Below, piece by piece: positions 1-9,675 of a stretch of 64,000 nucleotides of DNA. The stretch is from Heterohyrax brucei (taxonomy: Eukaryota; Chordata; Mammalia; Hyracoidea; Procaviidae). A program made the translations under genes and the position numbers. The notes under the pieces are model-generated. The model made no database searches. It was not told the origin of the DNA and saw only the letters and a program-made list of their open reading frames with translations. Where the stretch lies: positions 40,164,501-40,228,500 of the forward strand of contig CM053164.1 in NCBI GenBank assembly GCA_028571685.1, given 5' to 3'. Every line of letters begins with the position of its first letter. Position 1 is the first letter of the stretch.

Positions 1-60
1 TCATAGCAGGTCGCTAGGAGTCCGAGTTGACTTGATTTCAATGGGTTTGTTTTTTAGCAA
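1..60 (+). mobile_element. AfroSINE 3' end, cut by window edge
   Basis: Only the tail is present: 'tcgctaggagtccgagttga' followed by 'cttgatttcaatgggtttg'. The missing 5' half can be read in the duplicate at 46,845-46,954. Confidence 0.85.
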
Positions 61-80
61 GCACCTACCTGTCAAGCAGA

Positions 81-231
81 AATCCTGATGCCATGGTGGT
101 TAAGTGTTACATCTGCCAACCAAGCCATCAGCAATTCGAATCCACTGGGCACTCCTTGGAAACACTATGGAGAAGTTCTACAGTGTCCTATAGGGTCGTT
201 ATGAGTAGGAATCAATTCAATGGCAGCAGAT
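81..231 (+). mobile_element. AfroSINE, near full length
   Basis: tRNA-like head 'gccatggtggttaag' and B box 'gcaattcgaatcc' are followed by the body 'gtcctatagggtcgttatga' and the tail 'tcaattcaatggcagca'. An ORF of 65 codons across it is incidental. Confidence 0.9.
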
Positions 232-248
232 TACAGATTTACCCCATC

Positions 249-450
249 AAGGATGCTTGGTGGTGCCATGGTTTAGCGCCGGCCTGTTAATCGAAAGGTC
301 AGCAGTTCAAACTCACCATCAACTCTTGGGGAAGAAGACATAGCAGTCAGCCTCCAGGAGGATTACTGCCTTGGAAACGATGCGGGCAGTTCTCCTTTGT
401 TCTACAGGATCACGCTGGGAATTGACACAGCAGTAAGGGGTTTGGTTTTT
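249..450 (+). mobile_element. AfroSINE, long subfamily
   Basis: Head 'ggtggtgccatggtttagcg' and B box 'cagttcaaactc' are seen, with the extra central block 'gaagaagacatagcagtc' that marks the longer AfroSINE type. It is the third same-strand SINE in 450 bp. Confidence 0.85.
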
Positions 451-565
451 TGGTACCTACCTGTCATACTCTGAAGACTGTAACACCCAAGTGAGCTAAA
501 CATGATGGACAAACTTTAGTCACTGTCATATTCATTCTTACAACGGTCTAAATAAATAAATAATC

Positions 566-762
566 AACAAAACCAAACCTGTTGCCATGGAGCTGATTCT
601 TATTCTAGGCAACCCAATGTATGTCAGAGTAGAACTGTGCTCTGGAGGGCTTCAATGTTAAGTGTTTGGAAATAGATTTCCAGGCTTTTCTTCCAGCCTA
701 CAAACTGCCAACCTTTCAGTTAGCAGTCAAGTGCATTAACCACTGCAGCACCTAGGGTCTCC
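566..762 (-). mobile_element. AfroSINE, reverse orientation
   Basis: Reads in reverse: 'aaaaccaaacctgttgccat', 'ctgattcttattctaggcaa', then 'cagttagcagtcaagtgcat' and 'aaccactgcagcacctaggg'. The middle carries an expansion compared with the compact copies. Confidence 0.85.
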
Positions 763-1105
763 TCACTAGAGTGAGAGTGACCTCTTTCCAAAAGGGAGTC
801 TGATCACCTCACATGCCTGCTTAAATCCCTTGGAGACAACTGGAAGGAAATCCAGAGTGCTTTCATAATTCTGGGTCTAGCTTCCAGACTCTGCACTGGC
901 CACTTGGCCTTTCTCCCAAAGGAAAGCCTTCCCAAACTCTGTGTGCAGTGCCCATGAAGCACCCACACCCTCTATGTCTCAGCTGTAATGGGCCTTCCTC
1001 AGAAAAGCCTCACAGGACTCCTCAGCTAAGGCACATCCTCCCAGACTTCCCTCAACACTTCCTGTTCCTCTTCTCCCTCCTGCTAACCTCTGTCTCCCTC
1101 TGTAG

Positions 1106-1190
1106 CCCATAGACACAAAGACAGCAGAGATATCTGATGCCCAGTTCCCTGAAGCTACCAGCCAAGAGCCTGGCCCCCAGCAGGGATCCA
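1106..1190 (+). other. Candidate 85-bp internal coding exon (left copy)
   Basis: A polypyrimidine tract, 'ctgtctccctctgtag', precedes 1,106 and a strong donor, 'ccagtgagt', follows 1,190. In the first frame the block is open (28 codons plus one base) and encodes TAEISDAQFPEATSQEPG in its central part. The duplicate at 48,068-48,152 differs at five bases. Three of these are third-position synonymous changes in the consecutive codons Ala-Thr-Ser; the other two give Ile/Thr and Thr/Arg. Splice signals and frame are kept in both copies. I do not recognise the protein, no flanking exon is identified, and chance splice-like signals are common, so this is only a candidate. Confidence 0.3.
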
Positions 1191-1360
1191 GTGAGTATTT
1201 TCCAAATGAATTAATGTGGCAGACTAGCCAAGGGAAGTTCAGAGAGGTGAATGGACTCTGCCAAAGCCACATAACAGAAGGTGGCAGATAAGGGGGAATG
1301 CATACCCAGGCCTTCAGCCTACATGGGTGATCCAAGGACCTATTGGTGGGGTACTGCACA

Positions 1361-1535
1361 AAAGGATGGAAACCTTGGTGGCATAGCGGGTACCTGCCAC
1401 TGCTGCTAACCCGAAGGTTGGTAGTTCAAATTCACCAGGTGCTCCTTGGAAACTCTGTGGGGCAGTTGTTCTCTGTCCTGTAGGGTTGCTATGAGTCTTC
1501 ATCAATTCCACAGCACTCGCTTTGTTTTTCTGATT
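1361..1535 (+). mobile_element. AfroSINE
   Basis: Head 'aaaccttggtggcatagcgg', B box 'gtagttcaaattcacc', body 'gtcctgtagggttgctatga', tail 'cacagcactcgctttgtttt'. Confidence 0.9.
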
Positions 1536-1551
1536 TTTGAAGGAAGGGGCA

Positions 1552-1716
1552 AAAACCCTGCTGGTATAATGGTAAAGTGCTCCTGTGGCTGCTCACCAAA
1601 AGGTTGGCCATGCAAATCTCATAGGTGCTCCTTTAAAGTCTATGGGGCTCTTCTCTTCTTACCTGTAGGGCTGCTATAAGTCAGAATCAACTTGACAGCA
1701 GTGGCTTTGGCTTTTG
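1552..1716 (+). mobile_element. AfroSINE
   Basis: Head 'aaaccctgctggtataatgg', body 'tacctgtagggctgctataa', tail 'caacttgacagcagtggctt'. Immediately follows the previous SINE in the same direction. Confidence 0.88.
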
Positions 1717-1863
1717 GCATGAGGTGACACAGGTGAGACAGGAACACAGGACACCACACCCTCTTCCAAGGATCTGAGCTCTGCAGGAGAAGCTACTTCA
1801 AGCTTCTGGCTCCAAATAGTCAGGACTGTGCCCTCGGGGCACTGTGCCAAGCAAGAGTCATAC

Positions 1864-1958
1864 CTCATTGGCAAGGGCCTCCTCAGCTTGATGACCCCGT
1901 AGATGAAAGCCTTTGTGGACCTCTTGAGGCTCTGCAGCTTTCAGGGGACAAGGGTGCC
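1864..1958 (-). other. Weak candidate 95-bp exon, minus strand (left copy)
   Basis: On the minus strand 'ttaattgcag' could be an acceptor and 'atgaggtatga' a donor. One frame of the block encodes LKRSTKAFIYGVIKLRRPL. In this left copy that frame holds a TGA where the right copy (48,826-48,920) has TGG, so if coding, this copy is disabled. Only two bases differ between copies. No related protein is recognised and it is on the strand opposite to the other candidate exon. Confidence 0.15.
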
Positions 1959-2046
1959 CTGCAATTAAGTTGCCCCAATGGGAAAGCTCCAAGAAAGTAG
2001 GCCTCACCCCAAAACAAATACTATCTCTGTTAAAAAGATGAAATGA

Positions 2047-3555
2047 ATCATTAGCTAGTAAAGAAATTCAAGTCAAAACTACAACGAGATACCACCTCAT
2101 CCCAACAAGGTTGGCCGTGATTCAAAAAACACAAAACGACAAACGCTGGAGAGGCTGTGGAGAAATTGGAACTCCCCTGCACTGTTGGTGGGATTGCAAC
2201 ATGGTGCAGCCTCTTTGGAAAGCAATCTGGTGCTTCCTTAAAACGTTGGATCTAGATATACCATTTGACCCAGTAATTCCACTGCTCAGAATATATCCTA
2301 CAGAATCAAGGCCATTCATACCAACCGATACATGCACACGAATGTTCATTGCAGCACAATTCACAACAGTGAAAAGATGGAATGAATCTAGATGCCCAAC
2401 AACAGAGGAATGGATAGGTAAACTATGGTACATACACTCAGTGGAACACTATGCAATGATAAAGGACAACGATGATTTTACAAAACATCTAACACGTGGT
2501 TTCAATTGGAGGACATTATGCTGAGTGCAAGTAGTCAGTGACAAAAGGACAGATATTGTATCACACCCCTACGATAAGAACTTTAAAACAGACTCATGCA
2601 TAGAAGAAAAGACTCTTTGATGGCTTCAAGGTTGGGGAGGGAGGCAGGGCGAGGGGGGAGAGTTTGGATAGTTGACAGGAACTTGGTTGTGAAACCTGGG
2701 ACAGCACAGATTAGAAAAAAGATCAATATTAACTGGACTTCGACATAACATGATTACTCCTCCCATCTTAGTTCAATACTACATGGACAGAGTAGCTGAG
2801 CTGCGGGACTGGGGAACATGGTTTCAGGGGAAATCGAGGACAACTGGCACAAGTAGCATTTTGCTAAGAGAGCTTTCTGCACCCCAAGTTGGTGAGTGTC
2901 ATCTGGGGTCTTAAAAGCTGCTAAGCTGCCATCTGAGGGTACAGCAAATGGTCCCAGCTCAGCAGGAATCTCCGGAGGATCACTGAGGACCAAAACGACA
3001 CAGGGTAAACAGAACCCAGAAGACAGAGAGACGCATGTGAGTGTGTGAGTACATCGACCTATGTCAGGAACAACCAGAAAGTGTCTAGCCACCACCACTG
3101 ATAGCCATTCTGGAGATGACCAAGTTCAGTCTCACTGGCAACACAAGAATAAAAAGGGCCATACCCTGAAATCTCCATTAAAAGACCACAACTGATGGCC
3201 CACTATCCTCGGAGTTCCCCTGGGAGCATGGCCCCTGGCCCTGATGCTGCCCCTCTCCATAAATCATAATGGAGGTCAACTCTTGGACAGGAATAGATTG
3301 GAATTGGCAACACAGAGGGACCATATCATGTGTGCACCTTATGGTTCTATGCAACTGTAGGGCATCGTCTTGCAGACCTCTTACTGGAGAGGAGGGGAGA
3401 GGAGATTGCTGGGAGAAGAAGACATGTGTGGAGCAGAGAGGAAGAGTGTGCTGTCAGCAGGCAGGGAGAGCAGTGGGAGCTGCATATAGGTGAGCATGCA
3501 AATTTATATGGGAATGTACATTTTCATTCAATCATAATAAAAAATAAAAATAAAC
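2047..3555 (+). mobile_element. L1 LINE, 5'-truncated, with long 3' UTR and target-site duplication
   Basis: The first ~480 bp encode the C-terminal end of L1 ORF2p, with the conserved block LHCWWDCNMVQPLWKAIW and the later EEWIGKLWYIHSVEHYAMIK; the frame reaches its stop at 2,524. An approximately 1 kb non-coding 3' UTR follows, ending in an A-rich tail (3,537-3,555). The same 3' UTR recurs at 19.3 kb and 44.6 kb. The 14-bp direct repeat AAAAGATGAAATGA flanks the insert (2,033-2,046 and 3,556-3,569), proving retroposition. The RT core is absent. Confidence 0.92.
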
Positions 3556-3629
3556 AAAAGATGAAATGAGCACAAAGTCACATACATCTTCTACAGTAAA
3601 ATAATAATAATAAAGCAAACCCATTACTG

Positions 3630-3716
3630 CTCCTCGAATACTCTGGGGGTCAGTTCTACCGTGGCCCCTAGGATCGCCATGAGTTGGATCCAACTCGATG
3701 GCACTTGGCTTTGGCC
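3630..3716 (+). mobile_element. AfroSINE 3' fragment
   Basis: Retains the body 'cctaggatcgccatgagttg' and the tail 'ccaactcgatggcacttggc'; the head is missing. Confidence 0.7.
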
Positions 3717-3830
3717 ATTACTGCTGAGTCAGTTCTGACTCACAGTAACCCCAGAGGACAGAGAAATCCATTCACCTGCCAGGCTCATTCTGTACCCCCT
3801 GTTGTTACAGCTCTGCCTTCATCAACTAGG
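3717..3830 (-). mobile_element. AfroSINE fragment, reverse orientation
   Basis: 'actgctgagtcagttctgac', then 'cagtaaccccagaggacaga', resembles a reversed SINE 3' half. It adjoins the forward fragment tail to tail. Confidence 0.5.
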
Positions 3831-4207
3831 AAAAGCCCACAGTGCACAAAATGACACTGAATGGCCCCAACTCGTGGAAGAAATGTTTCCCTGGCCAGGA
3901 GAAACTGCTCATCAGGTACTGATCTGTCTTTAACACTGTCCCAAGTATTACAAAGTGTTGTTATTCGTTCTTTCTAACAAAAAGAAAGACAACAGGCTCA
4001 AAACCCACATGGCACCAGTGTTTATTTAGATGGAACTTGAAGACAGTCTTGCATTTTCTTTCTATTTTTAGAGTAACCTATTTATGGCAAGTGAATGGGT
4101 TTTTCAGCTCAGGCTAAGGATTGAATAGATTCATGTTAGTAAAACTAAACAGGCTGGTTTTTAAATATTGGGTAAACAATTATACAGGAGGTACTTGAAA
4201 AAAAGAA

Positions 4208-4440
4208 AAAAACCAAACAGCCAACAAGCTGCGGTGGCATCCACTGGAACTCATGGGAGTCCCCTATGTCTCCAGGTAGAACTGTGCCCTATGGAGATTT
4301 GAATGGCTGATGTTTCAGCAGCAGATCGCCGGGAGTTTCTCCCAGACCCGTCTGATGGACTCAAACTGCCAGTCTTTGGTGAGCAGCCAAACACTTAACT
4401 GCCTGTGTGACGCAGCGTGTCTATAAAAACCAGGGAAATC
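4208..4440 (-). mobile_element. AfroSINE, reverse orientation, expanded
   Basis: Reads 'aaccaaacagccaacaagct', 'gtagaactgtgccctatgga', 'ctcaaactgccagtctttgg' and 'gagcagccaaacacttaact', with a non-consensus segment between body and B box. Confidence 0.75.
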
Positions 4441-4469
4441 CATGGCTGTCTCAGAGCAACTCCACGGGA

Positions 4470-4640
4470 AGCACATAAACAACCAAACCGGTGGCCATCG
4501 AGTCAGTTCCAACTCATCGTGACCCTAAAGGGTGGGGTAGAACTGCCGCACAGGGTTTCCAAGGAGAGGCTGGTGGAACTGAACTGTCAGCATTTGGTTG
4601 CTCAGCACTGTGTCACCGCACAGTCACGGCACCTGAATGA
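4470..4640 (-). mobile_element. AfroSINE, reverse orientation
   Basis: 'aaccaaaccggtggccatcg', 'cagttccaactcatcgtgac', 'cagggtttccaaggagaggc' and 'catttggttgctcagcac'. The right-arm copy has lost about 15 bp of the middle ('ggtggggtagaactg'). Confidence 0.9.
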
Positions 4641-4672
4641 CATGACAGAGCCTTGGGAGCTCTGACCTAGTT

Positions 4673-4720
4673 CACTTGCTCACTCGCTCGCCCGCTCACT
4701 CACCCCGTCACTCACACAAG
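4673..4720. repeat. Low-complexity CTCA/CTCG tetranucleotide tract
   Basis: 'gctcactcgctcgcccgctc' followed by 'actcaccccgtcactcacac'; shared with 51,612-51,660 in the right arm. Confidence 0.7.
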
Positions 4721-4964
4721 GATACAGACATTCACCTGTCGCTTCGGTAGTTCTGTCCTAAACGCCTCACCTTCAGCCAGACTCAGGTAACACCGTCTAT
4801 GGTGGTGTCTTTGCTCAGGCCAAACCGCCTGAACGATCATCTGTGGACATTTTTTTGTTTTACACAGATGCCCAGGCCCTACCGTGGACTAAGTGAAGTC
4901 TGGATCTCCAAGTGGTGGCCGCGGAGTTGGCATGCTTTCAAAGCTGGGCCAAGAGTGAAAACAG

Positions 4965-5108
4965 CCAAAGGCACTGCTGTCAGCTCGATTCGGAGCGATC
5001 CTAAGGTCAGGCTAGAACCGCTCCACAGTTTCCAAAGGGCACCCGGAGGATCTGAACTGCCAACCTTCTGGTTATCAGGTGGAGCACTTAACCACTAGGC
5101 CACCAAGG
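4965..5108 (-). mobile_element. AfroSINE, reverse orientation
   Basis: 'ctgctgtcagctcgattcgg', 'gctagaaccgctccacagtt', 'gaactgccaaccttctggtt', 'gagcacttaaccactaggcc'. Confidence 0.92.
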
Positions 5109-5494
5109 TGAGTGGGGGTAAGGGCAGGAAGGTCCCTATTGAGCAGACTGGGCTAAGAACCATGTTGCAGGTACTCAGCTGTGCCACCTTCCACAGTGCC
5201 ACAGGGAGCTGGGTCCCTGGTGTCAGGAGAGCATTCTGGAATAACTGGAGCCAAGCTTTAAGCATTTCCCTAAAACAAGGTACCTGCCAAGGCATGCCCT
5301 GTGTTGATGCGAAACAAAGTCCTTTTTTAACAGCATCTACTCTACTGGAATATGTCCCTGAAAAATTCACTTCTGGGAGAGACCAAAATACTACTGGAAA
5401 ATGACACCAACTTGCCCACTACCCACGTCTCGCCCTGAATCTACACAGAAGCCCAACAAATTCCAATCCAAGAACCTCCCATGAAAATCACGTG

Positions 5495-5745
5495 GCAGGA
5501 CACTGGCTTGGGATCCAACACCCCAGGTTCCAATCCCAGTTCCGAAGCATCCTAGCTATATGACTTTAGGCAAGTCACTTTGTTTCGCTGTGCCTCAGCT
5601 TCCTCATCTGTCAAATGTGCACAGTAGTAATAATACTTGCCTGGTGCGGCTCCAGGGAGGATGAAAGGAGTTCAAACCACATAAAGTGCTGAAAAGTGTA
5701 CCCAGTTTGTGGTATATGGGCAATGCATTAACGACTACCGTGGTG
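5495..5745 (+). mobile_element. MIR SINE
   Basis: Shows the MIR core 'tatatgactttaggcaagtc' and 'tgcctcagcttcctcatctg', with the 3' part 'cataaagtgctgaaaagtg'. The right-arm copy carries a 25-nt insertion near its end. Confidence 0.85.
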
Positions 5746-6205
5746 GTGGCTATTCCATATCCCCTGAAGGTGTTCACGTCCTAATCCCCAGAAACTGAGT
5801 ATTACGTCCCATTGCACAGCCAGAGAAATTGAAGGCTACCAGCAGAGTGAAGGTTGCTAATCAGCTGATTTTGAGGCGGGGAAATTTTCCTGAATTACTC
5901 AGCCAGGCTCACTGTAGTCACCAGAACCCAAAACCAAACCAACTGCCATCAAGGCCCTTAAATGGGGAAGAGGGAGGCACAGGAGTCAGAGAAGGAGATG
6001 GGTCCACAGAAACAGGGAGGCAGGCCCTGAAGGAAGGGGACCACAAGGGAAGGAATATAGGGAGCCTCTGAAAGCTGGAAAAGCACAAGAAGCAATTTTC
6101 CCCTAGAACATTCAGACAGTATCAGCCCCACCGTCACCTTGGTTAATTTTATACTTCCGTTTCAGAACTGTAGGACGATCAGTTGATGTTATTTGGAGTC
6201 ACTAG
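5746..6205. other. Unique intergenic stretch
   Basis: No gene or repeat recognised. It contains the phrase 'cccctgaaggtgttcacgtc' and a purine-rich block (5,960-6,030), and continues into the RTE element. Confidence 0.5.
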
Positions 6206-6207
6206 AA

Positions 6208-7165
6208 TACAACCTGCATCATGCAGATGACACAACCTTCTTAGTGGAAGTGAAGAGGATCGGAAACACTTACCGATGAAGGTCCAAGACCACAGCCTTC
6301 AGTACAGATCGCACCTCCACATCAAGAACACACAAAGCCTCACAGCTGGACCAGTAAGCAACCCTGGGATAAATGGAGAAAGGACTGAGGTCGTCGAGGA
6401 TTTCATGTGACTGGTTTCCACAATCTATGCCCCTGGAAGCAGTAATGAAGAAATCAAAAGATGCACTGCAGTGGGAAAATGTGCTGCACGGACCACTTGA
6501 AAGTGTTGAAGAGACAGATGTCAACTTGAAGATTAAGATCTGCTTGACCTACCAAAACAAACCAAACCCACTGCCACTGAGTCAATTCTGACTCATACCA
6601 ACCCTACAGGACAGAGTAGAACTGCTCCATAGAGTTTCCACGGAGCACCTGGCAGATGTGAACTGCCAACCCTTTTACATGGCAGAGGTAGCACTTAACC
6701 ACTACATGACCAGGGTTTCCGTGCCTGACCCGAGCCGTGGCATTTTCAATCATATCAATGGAAACCTGGACAACGAACAAGGACAACAGAAGAACTCATG
6801 CCTCTGAATCATGGTTCTGGAGAGGAGTACTGAATGTGCCATGGACCACGAACACAGAGATCTGCTCTGGAAGAGGCACAGCCAGAGTGCTCCTAGGAAG
6901 GAAAGATGGGGAGACTGTGTCTTACACATTTGGGACATGTTGTCAGGAGAGATCAGTCCCCGGAGAAGGACATCACGGTAAAGTAGCATGTCAGCGAAGA
7001 AGAGGAAGCCCCTCAACAAGACGGATTGACACAGCAGCCGCAGCAGTGGGATTAAGCCTAACCAGGGTTGTGAGGACGGCGCAGGTCCACACAGTGCGGC
7101 ATCCTGTTGTACGCAGGGTCACTGTGAGTTGCAACCAACTTGGTGGCACCCGACAACAGCAACAA
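6208..7165 (+). mobile_element. RTE-type LINE, 3' end of the ORF, split by an AfroSINE
   Basis: Translates as the C-terminal part of an RTE/BovB-like reverse transcriptase: LHHADDTTFLVEVK holds the catalytic Asp-Asp (HADD rather than the usual F/YADD). The downstream C-terminal region characteristic of these elements follows ('gaactgaatgtgccatggac' and 'ggagaaggacatcac' regions). It ends in a short CAA-type tail (7,150-7,168). A reverse AfroSINE at 6,553-6,722 interrupts it, flanked by near-identical 'gcttgacc' and 'gcctgacc'. Frameshifts and stops make it inactive. RTEs of this kind are the presumed source of AfroSINE mobilisation, and the tail here resembles the SINE tail. Confidence 0.88.
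6553..6722 (-). mobile_element. AfroSINE inserted in the RTE
   Basis: Near-consensus reverse copy: 'aaccaaacccactgccactg', 'caaccctacaggacagagta', 'catagagtttccacggagca', 'gcacttaaccactacatgac'. The flanking short direct repeat, tgcYtgacc, fits a target-site duplication. Confidence 0.95.
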
Positions 7166-7167
7166 CA

Positions 7168-7350
7168 GAGTACCTGGGTGCTACAGACAAGCCCTGGGGT
7201 ATGAACCAAAAGGCTGGTGGTACAGCACCACCCAGAGGACCCTCCAAGAGGTCACAGCCATGAAACCACGGAGCACAGCACTACAGCAAATGCAGGGTCA
7301 CCACGGGTCGGAGTTGACTTGAAGGCAACCAGTTGAGCTTTTTTTTTGGT
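7168..7350 (+). mobile_element. AfroSINE, degenerate
   Basis: Starts directly after the RTE tail: 'gtatgaaccaaaaggctggt' and 'cagggtcaccacgggtcgga' then 'gttgacttgaaggcaaccag' and a T-run. Confidence 0.75.
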
Positions 7351-7758
7351 TTGAATTCACTGATTGATGGTAACGCTGTTTTGTAGCAGCCCTCAGAAAC
7401 TCACAGGGCTCTCCATGCCCTGCAAAAAAGAAACAGGGGCCTTGAGGTACAGAGGACACCCACATGGAGAATGTGTGGGGCCAGGGCGCTTTGGGTACCC
7501 GTGGTTTGGTTTCTTTAGTATCCAGTGCCACTTATGAGTAAAGAATAAAGCCTATGACATCACACACGCGAGTTGGAGAATTTAGACTCTGTGGCCAGAG
7601 ATCAATCCAGTGACAATTAAAAGCCGTACCCTGGAGGCTTCCATACACCCAACCCCAAGCTCTCCCCTTTCTGGACTCTAGCTCCATCCCCTATCCCTCC
7701 TCATCACCACCCTGTGACCCAGAGGGCATGCAGACCACTCACAGACCCAACCACTCAG

Positions 7759-8240
7759 CATGTCCAGCCCCGGGGAGGATGGTCCTTGCAAACTACAGAC
7801 TTCTAGACCCCAGCAGACTTTCCAGATGAACAGAAGGTTAGAGGGTCTCTTCCCCTGACCCACAGGTTCCCTGAAGCCAGATCTGGGAGCTGTTCGCTAT
7901 GAGGATGTCGGGGTAAGACTCGCTCACTGTTCTCTCATTAGTGTCACCTAGGGCACCCCTCCCATTTGTCCAGGACCCAGAGGGCCCAGAGAACAGTACA
8001 AAACAGGCCTCAGACTAAACACTGCATAGAAATGGGGGGCTGGATAGAAAGGGGACCGGAGGGCCACCTGGTCCATCCCTCGGCCTCTACTGCTCTATCC
8101 ATTTCCCCATTTTCAGAGAAACACACCCTGCTATCAGAAGGTCAGCCAATAAACACACGCTGATGCGCTAGACTCTGATACTGTGAAATATGATGTATTA
8201 CATAGTTATTAGTATACTATTACGTTAGTAATAATCTTTA
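7759..8240. other. Unique sequence beyond the left duplication breakpoint
   Basis: No repeat or gene recognised. This flank has no counterpart beside the right arm, which defines the breakpoint. An AT-rich stretch (8,180-8,245) precedes a MIR. Confidence 0.6.
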
Positions 8241-8244
8241 ATAA

Positions 8245-8650
8245 CAGCCCCCAAGTATAGAGCACCAACAACATTCCCAATGCTGAGATAAACACTTGAC
8301 GGGTGCCAACTCAGTCAATCCTCTTAACAGCAGCCCTATAAAGTGGTTCTGTTATGCCCTGGAGATCCTGGTGGCACTGTGCTTAAGTGCTAAGGCTGTT
8401 GACCAAAAGGTTGGCAGCTGAAATCCTCCAGGTACTCCTTGTAAACTACGGGGCAGTTCTACTCTGACCTGTAGGGTTGCTATGAGTCAGAATCCATTTC
8501 ATAGCAGTGGGTTTGGTTTTGAATTGGATGATCATGTCCATTTAACAGATGGTGAAACTGTGGCTGAGGGTAAAACCTGTCCAGTAACACAAGCAGCAAG
8601 GTTTGAAGCCAAGGACTCCAGAGCCTCACTACTAGGCTGTATCCCCTCGA
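8245..8650 (-). mobile_element. MIR SINE, reverse, split by an AfroSINE
   Basis: 'tcctcttaacagcagcccta' on one side and 'catttaacagatggtgaaac' on the other are the two halves of a reversed MIR; the AfroSINE at 8,357-8,520 sits between them. Confidence 0.75.
8357..8520 (+). mobile_element. AfroSINE inserted in MIR
   Basis: Head 'gatcctggtggcactgtgct', 'gaccaaaaggttggcagctg', body 'acctgtagggttgctatgag', tail 'catagcagtgggtttggttt'. Confidence 0.93.
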
Positions 8651-8884
8651 ATTATAATGTGGCCATTTGTTGAGCACTGAATCTTGTTCCTGTCCAGTGT
8701 ATTCTGAATCACGGCAAGTTATGTGTTACAGAGTAGCAGAATTGAGCTCCAGAGTGTCTTCTAGGTTGTAATCCTGTAATTCTTACAGGCAGATTGCCAA
8801 AGCCTTTCTTCCGTGACATCTTTGGCTGGGTCCCAACCAACAATGTTTCAACCAGATGTCCTGTACAAACTGTTTACACCACCT

Positions 8885-9060
8885 GTGGACTTCACTGAGC
8901 ACCCACTAGGTGCCTAATTCTCCAACATTCCTTCGAAATAGGCATCACTACCACACCCACTTGACAGATAAAGGAAACAGAGGTAGAATAAAGAGACATG
9001 ACCTGTCCAGAGGAAAAAAGAGATCTCAAGTCTGTCTCTTTCTGGATCAGCACCTTACTC
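8885..9060 (-). mobile_element. MIR-like fragment, reverse
   Basis: 'cacttgacagataaaggaaa', 'cagaggtagaataaagagac' and 'tcagcaccttactcactggg' read like an eroded reversed MIR. Confidence 0.55.
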
Positions 9061-9490
9061 ACTGGGCTGTGACCCCTAACATGCCATTTGTCCTACTCCC
9101 ACCTCCCCTCTTTAACTGGCACAGTCTCCAGAAAGCTCTCCCCTCCCAGAGCAAGGAAGGCCTAGGGCTCCACCCTCTGCAAGGCACAGCCCAGGTACCT
9201 AGGCCTGGTGGTGGGCTGCAAAGCCAGGTACCCAAACCCGTTCTTCCATCTGCCCAGATGCTGCGCACACCTGAATGTCATGACCAGCCTGGTGGGCTCT
9301 CTGTTCACCCTTGGCAATGCCCAAGCCTGGCAGGCAGCCAGTAGGTGTTTGAGCTACACCCAGATAACTCTCAGGCTTCCTCTGACAGGGGACCACGGAC
9401 TGGACCCCAATAACAGAGGTAGAGAAGGTGTCAGGTGGAAGGAGGAATCAATTAGGAGGCAGAAATCCTGCTGACATCCTGTCCCTGCTC
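9061..9490. other. Unique intergenic stretch
   Basis: Nothing recognised; GC-moderate DNA. Open frames on both strands (for example, from 8,910) are short, non-conserved in appearance and have no splice context I can defend. Confidence 0.5.
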
Positions 9491-9492
9491 AA

Positions 9493-9675
9493 GGAGCCCT
9501 GGTAGGCAGTGGCTGAGCATGTCGCTGCAAACCCAAAGGTTGGCAGTTCAAATCCACCTGCTCCCGAAGAAAAAGACCTGGCACTCCGCTCTCCTAGTGA
9601 TTATAGCCTTGAAACCCCCTGTATGGGCAGTTCTAATCTACCCTGTAGGGCCAGCAACAGCAATGGCTTTGGCTC
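9493..9675 (+). mobile_element. AfroSINE, long subfamily
   Basis: 'aaggagccctggtaggcagt', 'ggcagttcaaatccacctgc', the extra block 'gaagaaaaagacctggcact', then 'taccctgtagggccagcaac'. Confidence 0.88.

Larger units (their letters stand above)
1..7758 (+). repeat. Segmental duplication, left arm (direct orientation)
   Basis: Runs colinear with 46,955-54,712 at about 95% identity by eye (for example, 8 differences in about 180 bases around 1,081-1,260), with only small indels, so the coordinate offset is 46,954 at both ends. The arm is cut by the window edge: position 1 falls inside an AfroSINE whose 5' half is present only in the right arm (46,845-46,954). Similarity ends at about 7,758, after 'cacagacccaacca'; unique sequence follows here, whereas the right arm runs into an L1. 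All SINE, L1 and RTE insertions inside the arm are shared by both copies and so predate the duplication. Confidence 0.95.

Noticed and set aside
81..231. tRNA gene suggested by a B-box-like GTTCGAATCC
   Set aside because: The A and B box sequences belong to tRNA-derived AfroSINEs; no cloverleaf with acceptor stem can be drawn.
2111..2524. 137-codon frame as a stand-alone gene
   Set aside because: It is the C-terminal end of L1 ORF2p inside a 5'-truncated insertion with a target-site duplication.
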